Shown: positions 10,747-22,061 of the stretch, piece by piece
Layout of the letters: each line of letters starts with the position of its first letter
How positions within the stretch are numbered: the first letter of the stretch is position 1
Assembly (NCBI RefSeq): GCF_022965805.1
Contig: NC_133116.1
Location: forward strand, 7,956,601 to 8,020,600
DNA: 64,000 bases
Direction of reading: 5' to 3'
Source of the DNA: Primulina eburnea
Taxonomy: Eukaryota; Streptophyta; Magnoliopsida; Lamiales; Gesneriaceae
Made by a program: the position numbers and the translations under genes
Notes under the pieces: model-generated
Seen by the model: the letters and a program-made list of their open reading frames with translations, nothing else
Database searches by the model: none
Told to the model about the DNA's origin: nothing

Positions 10747-12458
10747 AAGATATAGTCATATAGATATACGTATACGTTGGATAATTATATTTATACATTA
10801 TTATTTTCTAAATACACTCAATTTTTACTTTTTGTAAGATAGCCATATAGATTTATGTATATGTTGGTGCCAATAATGTTGACAATCAATGTTTTATCCT
10901 TAAAATAAAAGCGATCCATAGAAATTTTCTCTACAATATCAAATATTTTAAAAAATAAATGCTAAAAATACAAGCAAAAAATCAAGAAAAATAAGAATCC
11001 ATAAATTTTCCCAATATCCATTGGTGCCGAGCTTAATTTTTTTTTTTCACCATCGATGTAACATAGATCACATCTAAGAACAGTCGTTCGAAAACGACAA
11101 TTGCTTCTGTTAGAAGAACGATAAAAACATGGTATTTGAACTGCTTAACAGTTAAATTGTTCCAAAACGATAGAGGATCGATCGTGATGAAAACATGGTA
11201 TTTGAACTAGTTACAGTTAAATTGTTCCAAAACGACAGTTGATCGATCAAAAAAACCATCAGTAAATAATTTATTGATAACAAATCTTGCTCTGTTGGAT
11301 TGAAAAACTGGTGTGTGGAGGTCCGATGGTGACTACACATTCCAAACGGATTGGCCATGATTGTATCGGCCCAGAACTGTGCTTGGCATGGGTTCCGGGC
11401 TTGTCAATGATAGTTCCTGGGACTGACTTCGGCCCACTGCAATTTACGTCTCATGCTTGTTTTCATTTTTCAAATCCAATTTTTTTTATTTATTTAATGA
11501 AAAACTATTCTTTATTTTATATTTTTCCCAACAAAACTTTGCCTCATTTTCGTAAATTTAAATATAATAATAATAATTATTATTCGTAAATTTAAATATA
11601 ATAATAAATCAACTCTACAATCGATTTTAAATCTTTTAGCTAATTATTTTTAAATCTTAATAGTATATTTCAAGTATATTTCAATATGATGAAATCATTT
11701 TAAATTCGCCCAACAAATATTTTATCAAATTTAAATCTTTCAATCCAAATGCAACCTAAACGTCAACCATGCAAAAGAGACAGCCATGCTCTTGGTATAA
11801 ACGGTTTGAGTCGGATTTTTAAAATTTTTCGAACTCATATCTTGGTTCATTAGTGTTCTAGTATTGTTGATCTGATTCAAATTCGAGCAGAAAACAAAAG
11901 TAAAATATATCAATATATAATAAACATAATATTTTCCTTAATTTATAGTATTGAATCAATACTATAAATTCGTATACTCAAGCAAAATTTCGCGAACTGG
12001 TTCATAAACTTTCGAATGAGAGATAAGAACATGAATCAACTTGACTCATATCTTATAACATTCCTAGTCGATAATCAGTTCCGAACAAAGCCAGATTTGG
12101 GTTCCTCCTGGGGTGGGTTGTGCTTACAGATTTGGACATGTTAATTACATAGAATCACCGGCACCATGACTTCGACAAATTAACATAAATCATCAAATAG
12201 TAATATCTTATTTTACAAATTCTGTAGTATATAAGTTCGTAACACATACATTCCAAATCCAACTGATCTCTACATTTATATAACTTTAAAAACTATATTA
12301 TAAAATTCAAGATAATCACCAACTTTTAAGCTAGAAATATTCGAAAATTTCTATATGTCATGTATGGAAATATATCATGTAACTAAATGCTACTAAATAA
12401 TAACCCGAAGTATGAAGTCCCATTTGATGATTTTTTTAAAAAGGCTAACTTGGAACTT
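10747..12458. other. Intergenic region downstream of the IDA-like gene
   Basis: It contains a 65-base tandem duplication (11119-11248) and a GC-richer patch at about 11290-11460 opening a 100-codon frame that I do not recognise. No splice-compatible coding pattern was found, so no gene is called. Confidence 0.4.
11119..11248. repeat. Tandem duplication of a 65-base unit
   Basis: Units 11119-11183 and 11184-11248 both contain AAAACATGGTATTTGAACT, then ACAGTTAAATTGTTCCAAAA and GATCGATC. They differ at a handful of positions, so the duplication is moderately old. Confidence 0.8.
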
Positions 12459-12743
12459 CTATCGATTTTCAGGCGCGGAGTTGTGAGTCCTGGACGGAGC
12501 CGAAGGTGGAATAGGGACTTCTTTAGGAAGTTTAGCGAAGAACAAACGATCAATCTCTATGTTCTGCTTTTCTCGAGAATACGTGGACAAACGCATCGCG
12601 GAAACGTCGTCCTTCTGCATCAATACCCCTTTTGTCCTGATAGCAAAGCAAGAACTGATCAATAAAGATTCGAGAAAGATCAACAAAAGAATTGTTCGAA
12701 AAGGGGTGATTAGGGTTTTTGAGGAGCATGAAGAAGAAGCCAT
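12459..12743 (-). CDS. IDA-like secreted peptide precursor (IDL)
   Basis: Single-exon gene for a 94-residue precursor. IDA-type peptides are secreted, processed to a short hydroxyproline-containing ligand, and perceived by HAESA-type receptor kinases in organ abscission, lateral root emergence and stress responses. The N-terminus (about residues 10-35, LITPFRTILLLIFLESLLIS) is a signal peptide with likely cleavage after the SCFA segment. The C-terminal motif, FFAKLPKEV followed by PIPPSAPSRTHN (residues 77-88), matches the extended PIP motif of IDA (PIPPSAPSKRHN); KR becomes RT, while the prolines and final HN are kept. It extends six residues past the core (SAPENR), as in other IDLs. The stop is TAG after AATCGA. 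A TATA box lies 85 bases upstream. A shorter sense-overlapping frame on the + strand is a shadow. Confidence 0.93.
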   Translation of the reverse strand: MASSSCSSKTLITPFRTILLLIFLESLLISSCFAIRTKGVLMQKDDVSAMRLSTYSREKQNIEIDRLFFAKLPKEVPIPPSAPSRTHNSAPENR

Positions 12744-12827
12744 ATTAGGGTTTGCTTTCTTCTCTTTATCTATCTTCGGGTTTTCGGAGAAACTCGATCG
12801 AATGCCTTTTCTTGAATATGAAGAAGG

Positions 12828-12836
12828 ATTTATATA
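12828..12836 (-). promoter_or_regulatory. TATA box of the IDA-like gene
   Basis: On the minus strand this reads TATATAAAT, 85 bases before the ATG at 12743. Spacing predicts a leader of about 50 bases. Confidence 0.6.
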
Positions 12837-12849
12837 AAAATGTTGGTGG

Positions 12850-15031
12850 TTAAGGAAGCATGCATGATCGTTAGGTGGTGTGGGAGGCTGCGATGTGAAG
12901 AGTTGAGAACTATTAATAGATATAATTTAAATTTATGATGTGTGTGTCACGCAATAGCAAAATATGGACTATGTATCATGTAAAATGTCAACGAAATTAT
13001 GTTTAATTTGATGCCGGCTTCTATTTTATTTGATAATTGGAAGTCCAAGATAGAAATTTCATTTCTTCTACGTAAGATTTTTTATTTTTTCGTCTATTTT
13101 TCTTACACAGCTCGCATGTAAGATTGTCACGATTTCTTATATTATATTATAATTTGACTTTCGGGGAACAATTAAATAAAAAGTTTGTCTATTGTAAGAC
13201 GGTCTCATGAGTCTGATAATATTACAATAAAAAGTAATATTTTTCATGAGTAAATCAAATAGACTTTATGTCTTATAATATTAACTTGTGAGATCGCTTA
13301 ATAGGAGTTTTATATTAAATCAATTTACTCCGACCCCGCTTATGGAATCATGTGCCACGTTGCGAACTTGTCAAATATGCAAAGTCAATATATGATAAAT
13401 AAAATTAATAATGATAATAAAATATTATAATGATTTTTGTTATTTGAAATGTACTTAAAAAAATTCTAAGATATTAACTCCCAGAAATTTTTTTACTAAG
13501 AATATTGATCATTACTTTTTTTAATTGATTTTAAATGGTTTGTATATATGAATTGTTAGGAAAGACTATGTCTGCAAATATACAACAAGAAGTCCAAAAT
13601 TCCCTTTAATTTTGGTCCATGTTTAATGCTTTGCTCGATCTTTTGAGTGCAAAGACAGAAGAATTAATTATTAATAAATAAATAAAATCCAACTAATATT
13701 GGGGGTTCCCTTAAAATTAACCCGACAGGGATTGACATCTGGAATTTTTTGGAAACTTAATATAAGTTTCAATATATTTACACTCCTTGTATTATTTTAT
13801 GATATCCCAGTTCAAAATTGTTAAAATATTAAATAATATTTTGCACATTTCTTTTCAAAATTACATCGATAAGATGAAGAGTCGGTGGCTCATTTTATTT
13901 TTGGTAATAAAAAATTATTGAGCTTCAAAAGTCAAAACAAAATATTCTTGACAATTGCTTCTTGGATTTTTTTTTAGCTCATTTGGCAATTTTTGTTTTT
14001 TAAAGGTGACACCTTTTCTTTTCTTTTCTTTTCTTTTAATAAATATACAAAATTTTCTTTAAATAAATAAATTTTATCCCCTAAAATATACTAAATCACC
14101 ACCATTTACTAAAAGTCGAAGTTTCTCAATGCAACGGCATAATATATATTTAAGAAAATAACTTGTTTTGACGATGAATTTGAAATCTAACCTTCTTAAT
14201 TTTAAGATTTTTTTGATCTTTACATCTTCTACTTCTTTTCTTTTTTTGGTATGTTTGAAGATTATTTTGTAATTTTTTTTTAAAAAATATAACAATTCAT
14301 AAAAAATGTTCGAGAACTCAAAATTCAAAAACAACATTCGGTTAGGACAAAAAACTTTCAATATAAATATACTTATATAAAAATTTGTTACACTAAAATT
14401 TAATATATGCGTACATACTAGTTGTTTAAATTATTAACAAGAAGCCATATCTTTGTTACTGCTCGATACGATTGCGATAAAAATCTATTATTTCTTCAAA
14501 TATAAATCCTTACTCGTTCGTTGTAGTGATTATCACAATATAAATTCAATATGAATTAAATCAAAATTATTCTATTTAAATATATATACTTCACTTTGTA
14601 TTCTTTAAACGACCGATTTGGTCTGAATATATAAGCTATTTTTTGCCATCTTAAATGTAATAAATTGTGCATAGATTAAATAAAAAGTGTTGATGATCAT
14701 GTCTATCTCATTACCTAGCAAATTTCTAACGTAAAATTACCAAGCACCAGCTAGCTTTCACATTAATAATAATAATAGTTATAATAATAATAACATTATT
14801 CAAGAAGTTGTCAGTTGTTATGAGAGACAACTAACGGCTGTCCAAATGCCTTAACTGCCGGCAGTCCGGCCATTCTTCCTTCATTCGTGCAACAAGAGCA
14901 CGACACATGACAGAATGCTGAAAATCAATTCGTGGGATTATTGGTTGTCTTCGTTGGAAGCAATAGAGCAATCGACGTGTGATGTTTACGCCGAGTTACA
15001 CCGTTATCACTACTCACATAGTTTTTGATCT
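12850..15031. other. Intergenic, AT-rich
   Basis: It includes a degenerate MITE (13180-13310), a (TTTTC)n run at about 14012-14037 and a short (TAA)n patch near 14767-14790. No gene is recognised; the frame at 14074-14361 (-) is lysine/phenylalanine low complexity. Confidence 0.4.
13180..13310 (+). mobile_element. GAGACGGTCTC MITE, copy 3 (degenerate)
   Basis: Old copy: TATTGTAAGACGGTCTCATG is followed by AATAAAAAGTAATATTTTTC and a decayed right arm (TTGTGAGATCGCTTAATAGG). Much of the centre is deleted, and its borders are approximate. Confidence 0.6.
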
Positions 15032-15379
15032 AACGATAAACGTTAATCCTATTAATACGAGGGTTTTGAGGCCACACTCAAATATATATATACGAAAATG
15101 ATACACTGCTCACCCCTTGGTGAGCGTTCGTGGCGACAGCCCATATGGCTGTACACCTGGAATTTTTTATTTTTTTTCATTTTTTTAACTTTCTGTGTGG
15201 ACATTAATATACTATATCCCAGCACAGAAAAAGCAATTCCCAAAACAAACTCATCGCGAAGCCTTAATTTTTGTGGCCGATTCACCAACCCTGTTCGGGT
15301 TACTCCACCGGACATCCGAGGCCAACACCTGAAACGATAAACGTTAATCCTATTAATACGAGGGTTTTGAGGCCACACT
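15032..15379. repeat. 47-base perfect direct repeats around a 254-base segment
   Basis: Positions 15032-15078 and 15333-15379 are identical over 47 bases, starting AACGATAAACGTTAATCC and ending GAGGCCACACT. The enclosed 254 bases are GC-richer than their surroundings and contain CTCACCCCTTGGTGAG (about 15109-15124), a perfect 16-base palindrome. No LTR-type TG...CA ends are present, so a duplication or an unequal-repair insertion is more likely than an LTR element. Confidence 0.85.
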
Positions 15380-15380
15380 A

Positions 15381-15386
<6 letters not shown>

Positions 15387-15461
<75 letters not shown>
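15387..15461. repeat. (AT)n microsatellite, about 75 bases
   Basis: Pure AT run directly after the second 47-base repeat. Confidence 0.95.
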
Positions 15462-15466
<5 letters not shown>

Positions 15467-15556
15467 AAAAACCATTTAAATTATATATATATATATATAT
15501 AAAATAAAAAACCATTTAAATTATATATATATAATAAAAAACCATTTAAATTTTAA
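15462..15556. repeat. Minisatellite of three AAAATAAAAAACCATTTAAA units
   Basis: Three copies of an AATAAAAAACCATTTAAATT unit separated by shrinking (TA)n linkers (about 18, then 8 bases). It looks derived by slippage from the neighbouring AT tract. Confidence 0.85.
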
Positions 15557-16737
15557 GAAATATTGGTGGTGCTACCCAAAAACAAGATGTGATATTTATA
15601 ATACGCGATGTAAGTTAAATTTCTAGCATAAAACAAAATTTTAAATACAACAAATCTTTATTTAGAATATAATTATGTTATTTCCCACTGGATGGTTCTG
15701 ATAGATTATAATGAATCTATAACAAATTCTAGAGAGGAGCTGTGCAACGAATTATACTTGGCAACTCGCATGGGGCTGGACCAGCTTAGTCTGTTCGATC
15801 CGATCAAACTTGGGCAGCACATAATATAGGAATACAAAGAATTTTTATAACAACTATTCCGTATTCATCGTCGCGATTAACTCACATAACTATAAAAGTC
15901 TATTGTAGTCCACTATAAATTACTTTTAAATCTTTAATTTTTAGCATGTGAGACAAGATGTATCACAAATATCGAGAATGAGTACAAAACTAAATAAGTA
16001 GTGGCAAGTTAATTTACGAAGAATGTCGAGAGGGTTAGGAGCAAGAATGCTGCCAAATAACATTCACCAACACTTCCAATCACACCATATAGAGCCCACA
16101 GAAAAACAAATATGTACCAATATTGAAAAAAATACAGCCTTTTTACTTCAAATGGTCCACAAATTTCCCTTTCATCATCATCACAACATGTTAATACTTG
16201 CATGGACCACTTATCACCATTTATCTACCCCCAACTTAATTTGTACATATGAATGCTTGTGTGTTTCATAACCATGGTCTGATCTAGTTGCGAGTGCCTA
16301 TCTGTAGTTGTTCTTTCAATTCGATATTAAAAAAAAAACATATTGTTTTCAAGAAACGTCATGGATCCACAAAACGGCTCGTGAAGATTGAAGTTTCTTA
16401 ATTAACCCATAGGCTGCTGAGTTGTATTGCATGTCATTTCTCTTTAGTTTTCAGTGCATTCGATATCATGACTACATGTCTCTGCCTTTCTAGTTTGAGT
16501 TTGTCACACAGGTCTTGTCTAGTATGATTTACATGGTCAATATAGTTTGCATGCTACTGCATTGGCCCTTTGCATTTACCCAGCACACATTAAACATAGA
16601 AGCTGCAGGTTCTCAAGGTTAAAAAATAAGAACTTAATGGCGAATGTAACCACCAAACTTCAACACACGCACACACACATTATATGTAATATACTTCCGA
16701 AATAATCGACAATCTTGATGTACACAAGTTGGTATAT

Positions 16738-16740
<3 letters not shown>

Positions 16741-16783
<43 letters not shown>
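16741..16783. repeat. (TA)n microsatellite
   Basis: Pure TA run of about 43 bases. Confidence 0.95.
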
Positions 16784-16785
<2 letters not shown>

Positions 16786-16862
16786 TAAATGACAAGTTAA
16801 AACCTCTGAAATACAATTCAAATATTTTAAACACGGGACGCTAAACTTACATAAATATGACA

Positions 16863-16895
16863 AGTACAACTACAACTACAACTACAACTACAACG
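16863..16895. repeat. (ACAACT)n short tandem repeat
   Basis: About five units of ACAACT, ending in ACAACGACC. Confidence 0.85.
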
Positions 16896-17072
16896 ACCCT
16901 TTCTGTATTTGTTAAGATAGAGAAAGCAACTCTTTCAATGGTTAATATTATATGTGAAATTACATACTACACTACTACAAATTTTGCAAGAGTAAAAGAA
17001 AAAAGAATACATGATGGGATATATTACTCTAAAGTGGAAGTATTGTGTAACTAACTTGTAAGGTGTGATCCC

Positions 17073-19455
17073 TTAAAGGACAGCAAGATAACCAATTAAA
17101 ACCACCAACACCTCAATCACAAGACCTATTCTACCAACAATAATATCCATCGATCGGAATCCCAAAGAAATCATGAGATTTGATTCTTGATTCCATAACC
17201 CATCACCAATCTTGGATGGATTATCCATATGTGCCTCGAGTTTGGTAACTTCTTGCTGACACAACTTCACTCCAAAGGGGACATAATTTGGAGGCACCAA
17301 TCCGCTGGGATAACACAGATTTGGATTCCCCCATGCACCAAATCTCCTCCCCATTTTCTCATAAAACCATTTAGCAAACCTAAGTTCCCCTGTCAAGTTA
17401 TTTCCATGTACGTAAAACGAAGTCACATTTGGCAAATTTGCAAGATTTGGGGAGATATCTCCTGTGAACTTGTTATCATTGAGTCCGAGAAATCTTAGCC
17501 CTTTTAGCTCGACTAGAGACTCCGGGATGCCACCTGTCAGGATCATATTGGATAAGTCCAATGCGCCCAATCCCACCAGATTACGCCACTCAAGATTGGC
17601 GAGGCTACCACCGATGGGATTGTTTGAGAGAACCAATTCCTCCAAAGAAGTCAACTCTTGGAGTGATTTGGTCAACTCTCCGGATAATTTGTTGTTGCTG
17701 AAGTCTAAAAGCTTCAAATTCTTCAGATTTGCAATCTCTTGTGGTATTTCTCCTCCCAATTGGTTGTTGCTCAAGTCAAGCTTCAACAGTGAGGTCAACC
17801 CTCCAAAAGTCAACGGCAATGGGCCATTAAGTGAATTTCTACTAAAATCAAGAATCAAGAGACGGTTCAGCCCTTCAAATTTATCTGGGATCTTCCCTTT
17901 CAGTCTGTTACCAGCAAGATTCAATCCTTTTTAAATAGATCAAGTTTCCAATACCAGCCGGAATTTCTCCAGAGAGTCCATTTTCCGTTAGGACTAATGA
18001 CTCAAGATTTCTCAGCTCAGTAAAAGCAACCGGAATTTGCCCAGTGAGGCCGGGATTCGATCTGAATTCCAGTGATACTAGGCTTTCTGAAAAAGCTTCC
18101 CAATTCTGAGCAGGGATTGCAATCTCACGGTGGGACGGAGACACGAAGCAACCGAAGAACGAAAGAGATTTCAAGTGCCTTAGCGCAAACAAGTGTGGGC
18201 TGAATTGTAGCACATTTTGGTCGCAAATGAGGGAGTTGTCATGAATAGGTCCTATGCTTAAATCAGTCACATACCAAAATCCATCGAATAGATCACAAGA
18301 AACACCCTGTGGAACAACAGCAAAATGGAATTAAATTACTAATAATAAATTAAAATTTTAAGTTGCACTTCACTTGTGTGAATGAAAATTAAAGAATGAC
18401 ATGTTTGTTCCACATTGGAAAATAAAAATGGAACATATGAGGTTATATTGAGTTACGCTTTTTAAAGTGTAAGAATGATTCTAGGGGCCGATCTATACTG
18501 GAAAAGGCTTGAGTTAGTGTGTAAAGTGTCGGTCCAATATAGGCAAAAGTCGCCTAACCTGGCTCTGCCACATTTTCCTATTACCTAAATTTTTCGGAAG
18601 AAACTTTCTATGTGCCTTGTGAGACCTGTTTAATGAAATCAACCTGTTCCTATTTTATACATGAGCAAGCTACTTGTGGTTCTGAGTTCAGTTACTAATT
18701 TTGTTCGTCAGTGTGATGATTTGTACTACGCTACAGATTTGCTCGTTATATCCTGGAAAACTATTGGAGGGGATGAATTTGTTTCAAGGTACGTGAGAAA
18801 TAGTCGTGAAACATAATTCTCGAAGCATATACGACGAATCTGTTTTAAGGAAACTGTACTACAAGCCTCGTTTGGTTTCCTGTTTTTTGTTGTTCTTATG
18901 TACATGATTTTATATTTTCGATAATGTACTTCTTTACATAAACGAGATCCTTGTCATCCACTATTTTTTTCGATGATCTTCATATTTCGATTTAAGCATT
19001 TTGGCTAACAAAAAAACTTATGAGAAAACCATGTAAACGTCAAGAAGCATGAAAAAATATGAAGAAAGAAAGACGATTCATTGCCATGGGTAATATATTT
19101 CCCATTTTTCGTGTTTCTTGCAGGGATTGTTTATTTTGAACAAGTCTTGACATGGTCTTGAAACGTGAAAATTAAATGAAAACAGAATTTCATAACTTCT
19201 CAAATTATGGAAAAAGAAATAGCTGGTCGTAATGTAATGTACCTGGATAGGAGTCCATCCACAAGGATCTGGATAAAGGTCTGAACCATTCCACCATTTG
19301 CCCACAAAACCTTGAATAGCAGCATACAGAGCTTCTTGTTCTGTACTCTTTATTGGAGCTGACACACTTTCATCTTCTCCATTACACCTTGCACGCAGAC
19401 AAAGTATGCACACAATAAAACTCGAAAAATTACTCCAAGATTTCAGCTTTTTCAT
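17073..19455 (-). CDS. LRR protein, PIRIFORMOSPORA INDICA-INSENSITIVE 2 type (one-base frameshift)
   Basis: Secreted or membrane-tethered LRR protein without a kinase. In Arabidopsis PII-2 is linked to the response to a root endophyte; the family also resembles TMM-like receptor proteins. Exon 1 (19455-19243) encodes a signal peptide, then STEQEALYAAIQGFVGKWWN and the Cys cap YPDPCGWTPIQ. Intron 19242-18307 has GT...AG ends; exon 2 (18306-17073) continues GVSCDLFDGFWYVTDLSIGP and about nine LRRs (for example LSGEIPAGIGNL, LDLSNNQLGGEIP), then a Cys pair (NPNLCYPSGL, VKLCQQEV) and a hydrophobic tail. Near 17924 the frame breaks: GNLIYLK meets NLAGNRLKGKIP one base out, within a run of five A. 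Dropping one A restores about 481 residues, normal for the family. It is either a homopolymer error or a real mutation. An in-frame ATG at 19506 is an alternative start. Confidence 0.85.
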
Positions 19456-19743
19456 GATCGCTAAAATCCCAGATAAAAACAACTTCAACTGAGTATAAAT
19501 TTGCATAAAAAAAACAGAAGATCCAAGAAACTTAAAAAACTTGGCTCAGCAAAACGACAGTCTTTCTTAAGATCAAAATGATCCCATTTGAACTATATAT
19601 ATCTAAACAAAATCTGATACTACCGAGTACAGATACAGAGATTTTAATGGTGGGATTTCAACAGAAAGGACAGAATGGGAGGAGGAGGTGGAGAATGAAA
19701 TTGCACCTAAAAAAACACTGGGTGAAACGCTGCTTCCTGGTGG

Positions 19744-19752
19744 TATTTATAG
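19744..19752 (-). promoter_or_regulatory. TATA box of the LRR gene
   Basis: CTATAAATA on the minus strand, 238 bases before the ATG at 19506 and 289 before that at 19455. It is a textbook plant TATA box. Confidence 0.55.
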
Positions 19753-20080
19753 CAAAAGCTTAGGTAGTAAATGAAGTATAGAGGAGGCAGAGAAAAGCAG
19801 AAGATGTAAGTATAGGTTGAGCAGCACAGTTCTCAATGTTTAGAGAGAAAAAGAAAAGGACAAAAAAAGTAGTTATGGTGGTAAGAAGAACAGTGGGAGC
19901 TGTGATGAAGAAATTAAGGTCCGCTGAGCTGAAAATCTAGAGAGTACAATGTTGTTAAATGGGGTTCATCGATTTTCCTTATATCTAGGAGGATTGCTTT
20001 TTGATGAACAATGAATGGATATGGACACTGGATAAGTAAATTGAAAAGGGGATCCCTCTTCTCTCTCCTTTTTTTTTCAA

Positions 20081-20262
20081 GGCAAAAACTTGTGTGAGAC
20101 GGTCTCACGGGTCGTATTTGTGAGACGGGTCTTTTATTTGGATCATCCATGAAAAAGTATTACTTTTTATGCTAAGAATATTACTTTTTATTGTCGATAT
20201 GGATAGGGCTGACCCGTCTCACGGATTAGGATCCGTGAAACGGTCTCACATGAGACTCACTC
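20081..20262 (+). mobile_element. GAGACGGTCTC MITE, copy 4 (full length)
   Basis: 182 bases from GGCAAAAACTTGTGTGAGAC to CATGAGACTCACTC, in the upstream region of the LRR gene. Flanking 9-mers TTTTTTCAA and TTTTGTCAA match at 8 of 9. Confidence 0.92.
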
Positions 20263-21250
20263 TTTTGTCAATGGGAAAGAAGGTGATTTGAGGTAAAGAA
20301 CAAAGCTAAATGTGTTGCATAAATCAATAAGAAGATATTATCCCTCCATTTATAATTAGTTGTGAATTTCACTAATTTATCATAGTAATATTACATGCAT
20401 AGTAATCAAAGGCTTGGATTTGGCACGGAGAAGGAAATATTGTAATTAGTACTTTTTTGGCAATTTTGATCAAAATTGATTATCATTCATGTCTATTTCA
20501 ATTTTTGGCGATTTTTCATCTTAGAGTTACAAATTTGAGCGTCGTGTGATCATCACATCAACACCGCGTATGAAAAAAAACCAGTATTTAAAAAAAATAT
20601 ATAAATATCATACTGAACTGAAATATGACACCATAAAAAATCAAAATCGCAAAAAACCCATATATATATATAAGACTAAAATTATAATTTTCTCACATAA
20701 ATCGTTCTAGAAAAGTTATTCTTTATCATTATATTGATTCTCTCATAGAGTATAAACTCCATACCGTAAATTGAAAAAAAAAATTGTTTAATAAAAAATA
20801 ATGGTATTTTTATGTGCAACATGTAAATTCGTCTTTTGCAAATTAAACTTCTGGTCCCAATTATAGATTATTGGTAAACATAAATTCGTCGATAAATCAG
20901 TCTTGTGAAATATTGATCCGTCGATTAATTAACAATGATTCATACTTAAATTAAAAAAAGATAAATTGAGAATCAAATATTTTAAAAAAAAAATTGCAAA
21001 GAATTAAAATTATTGTCCCAGTAAATTTTCTTTTTTCACCCATGAGTGAGGGTTAGAAGTTGGGAAATTTATGATTTGACTTTATTATTTGGGGGTTAGT
21101 GATGGAAGAAAAGGGGACCAGTTTACATGCAAGACAAAGGTAGTTTTTGTCTCTGGGTGGCTTCTTCTCGCTTTTTGAGCTGTTGGGTTTATAACTGATT
21201 TATGCTATATTTAGCGGACCATACACTAGCTGGGAATAGCTTTTATTTAG

Positions 21251-21921
21251 TCTGTGTGAGATGGTATAATAGATTGTATGTTGTTATACGGATATCTTAT
21301 TTGAGGCATTCATGAAAAAAATATTACTTTTTGCTAGGCTGCGTTGTTTGAGATAAAATAACTAATGATTAGTATAAATGAAAAGAAAATGAGAAATGTA
21401 ATCAATGTATGTTAGATGTTATAATTTTGAATTTTTTGATGAAGGACAAATTGTCTTTCTCTTTTTCTTTTCTTCTTCCACTCCGGCACGGCACCGGCGA
21501 GTTCCGAACGTCGATTCAGCAGCGCTGCACGGCTTCGGTCCCGGAAGTTATATCATATTGGTCCGACGTCGGTTTCCGAAGCTCCGGCGGCGGCGGTGGC
21601 GGGAAATGGTGGTGAGTTTGGATATAGGAGAAGGGTAAAATTAGAAAAATAGGAAGAATTAAGAGTTGGATAAATAATCCTAAGGGGTGATGAGGTATTA
21701 TTTTAATCCACCTAATATAACCTAATCATTCATAGGATGTATTGACTTGGTTAAATAATCACGCGTACCAAACGAGGGATAAGGTGTGTTAAAAAAAATA
21801 AACTCACCTTATCACAGCAACCAAACGCAGCGTAAAAGTATTATTTTTATTATGAATATCAGTAGGATTGACCCGTCTTACAGATAAAAATTCGCGAGAC
21901 TGTCTCACAAGAGACCTACTC
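21251..21921 (+). mobile_element. GAGACGGTCTC MITE, copy 5, interrupted
   Basis: The left part, 21251-21336, reads TGTGTGAGATGG... TTATTTGAGGCATTCATGAA. The right part, 21833-21921, reads AGTATTATTTTTATTATGAA... GACCCGTC and CGAGACTGTCTCAC. The two halves abut once the 496-base insertion is removed. Outer 9-mers TTTATTTAG and TTTAATTTG match at 7 of 9. Confidence 0.82.
21337..21832. mobile_element. TIR element with a GC-rich core, nested in MITE copy 5
   Basis: The ends GGCTGCGTTGTTTG and CAACCAAACGCAGCG are inverted repeats (about 12 of 14 pairs). TA is duplicated on both sides (21335-21336, 21833-21834); with the adjoining bases this fits a TNA/TA-targeting PIF/Harbinger or Mariner-like MITE. 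The outer 130 bases at each end are AT-rich. The core at about 21478-21612 is strongly GC-rich (CCGGCACGGCACCGGCGAG, CTCCGGCGGCGGCGGTGG), quite unlike its surroundings, and open on both strands for 60-75 codons. The core looks captured from elsewhere. Confidence 0.75.
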
Positions 21922-21940
21922 TTTAATTTGTTACTTTTAC

Positions 21941-21942
<2 letters not shown>

Positions 21943-21985
<43 letters not shown>

Positions 21986-22001
21986 TCTATTCTTTTCACT
22001 T

Positions 22002-22057
<56 letters not shown>
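21943..22057. repeat. Two (TA)n microsatellites
   Basis: TA runs at 21943-21980 and 22003-22057, separated by about 22 bases of ordinary sequence. Confidence 0.92.

Positions 22058-22061
<4 letters not shown>

Larger units (their letters stand above)
15557..17072. other. Intergenic region downstream of the LRR gene
   Basis: No gene is seen. There is a (TA)n tract at 16741-16783 and an (ACAACT)n run at about 16863-16895 that yields a threonine-rich shadow frame. The last few hundred bases probably include the 3' UTR of the minus-strand LRR gene. Confidence 0.4.

Noticed and set aside
11287..11589. 100-codon + strand frame in a GC-richer patch
   Set aside because: Not recognisable, with a low-complexity second half and no splice partner found; a degraded gene or repeat cannot be excluded.
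12387..12837. + strand frames of 92 codons over the IDA-like gene
   Set aside because: Shadows of the minus-strand gene, which has a signal peptide, PIP motif and TATA box.
15052..15384. 110-codon minus-strand frame across the 47-base repeats
   Set aside because: It spans the duplicated segment and AT tract; no family signature, and codon content follows the repeat.
16857..17054. 65-codon frame with a poly-threonine start
   Set aside because: Arises from the (ACAACT)n repeat.
17464..17934. 156-codon + strand frame opposite the LRR gene
   Set aside because: Antisense of regular LRR codons; no independent signature.
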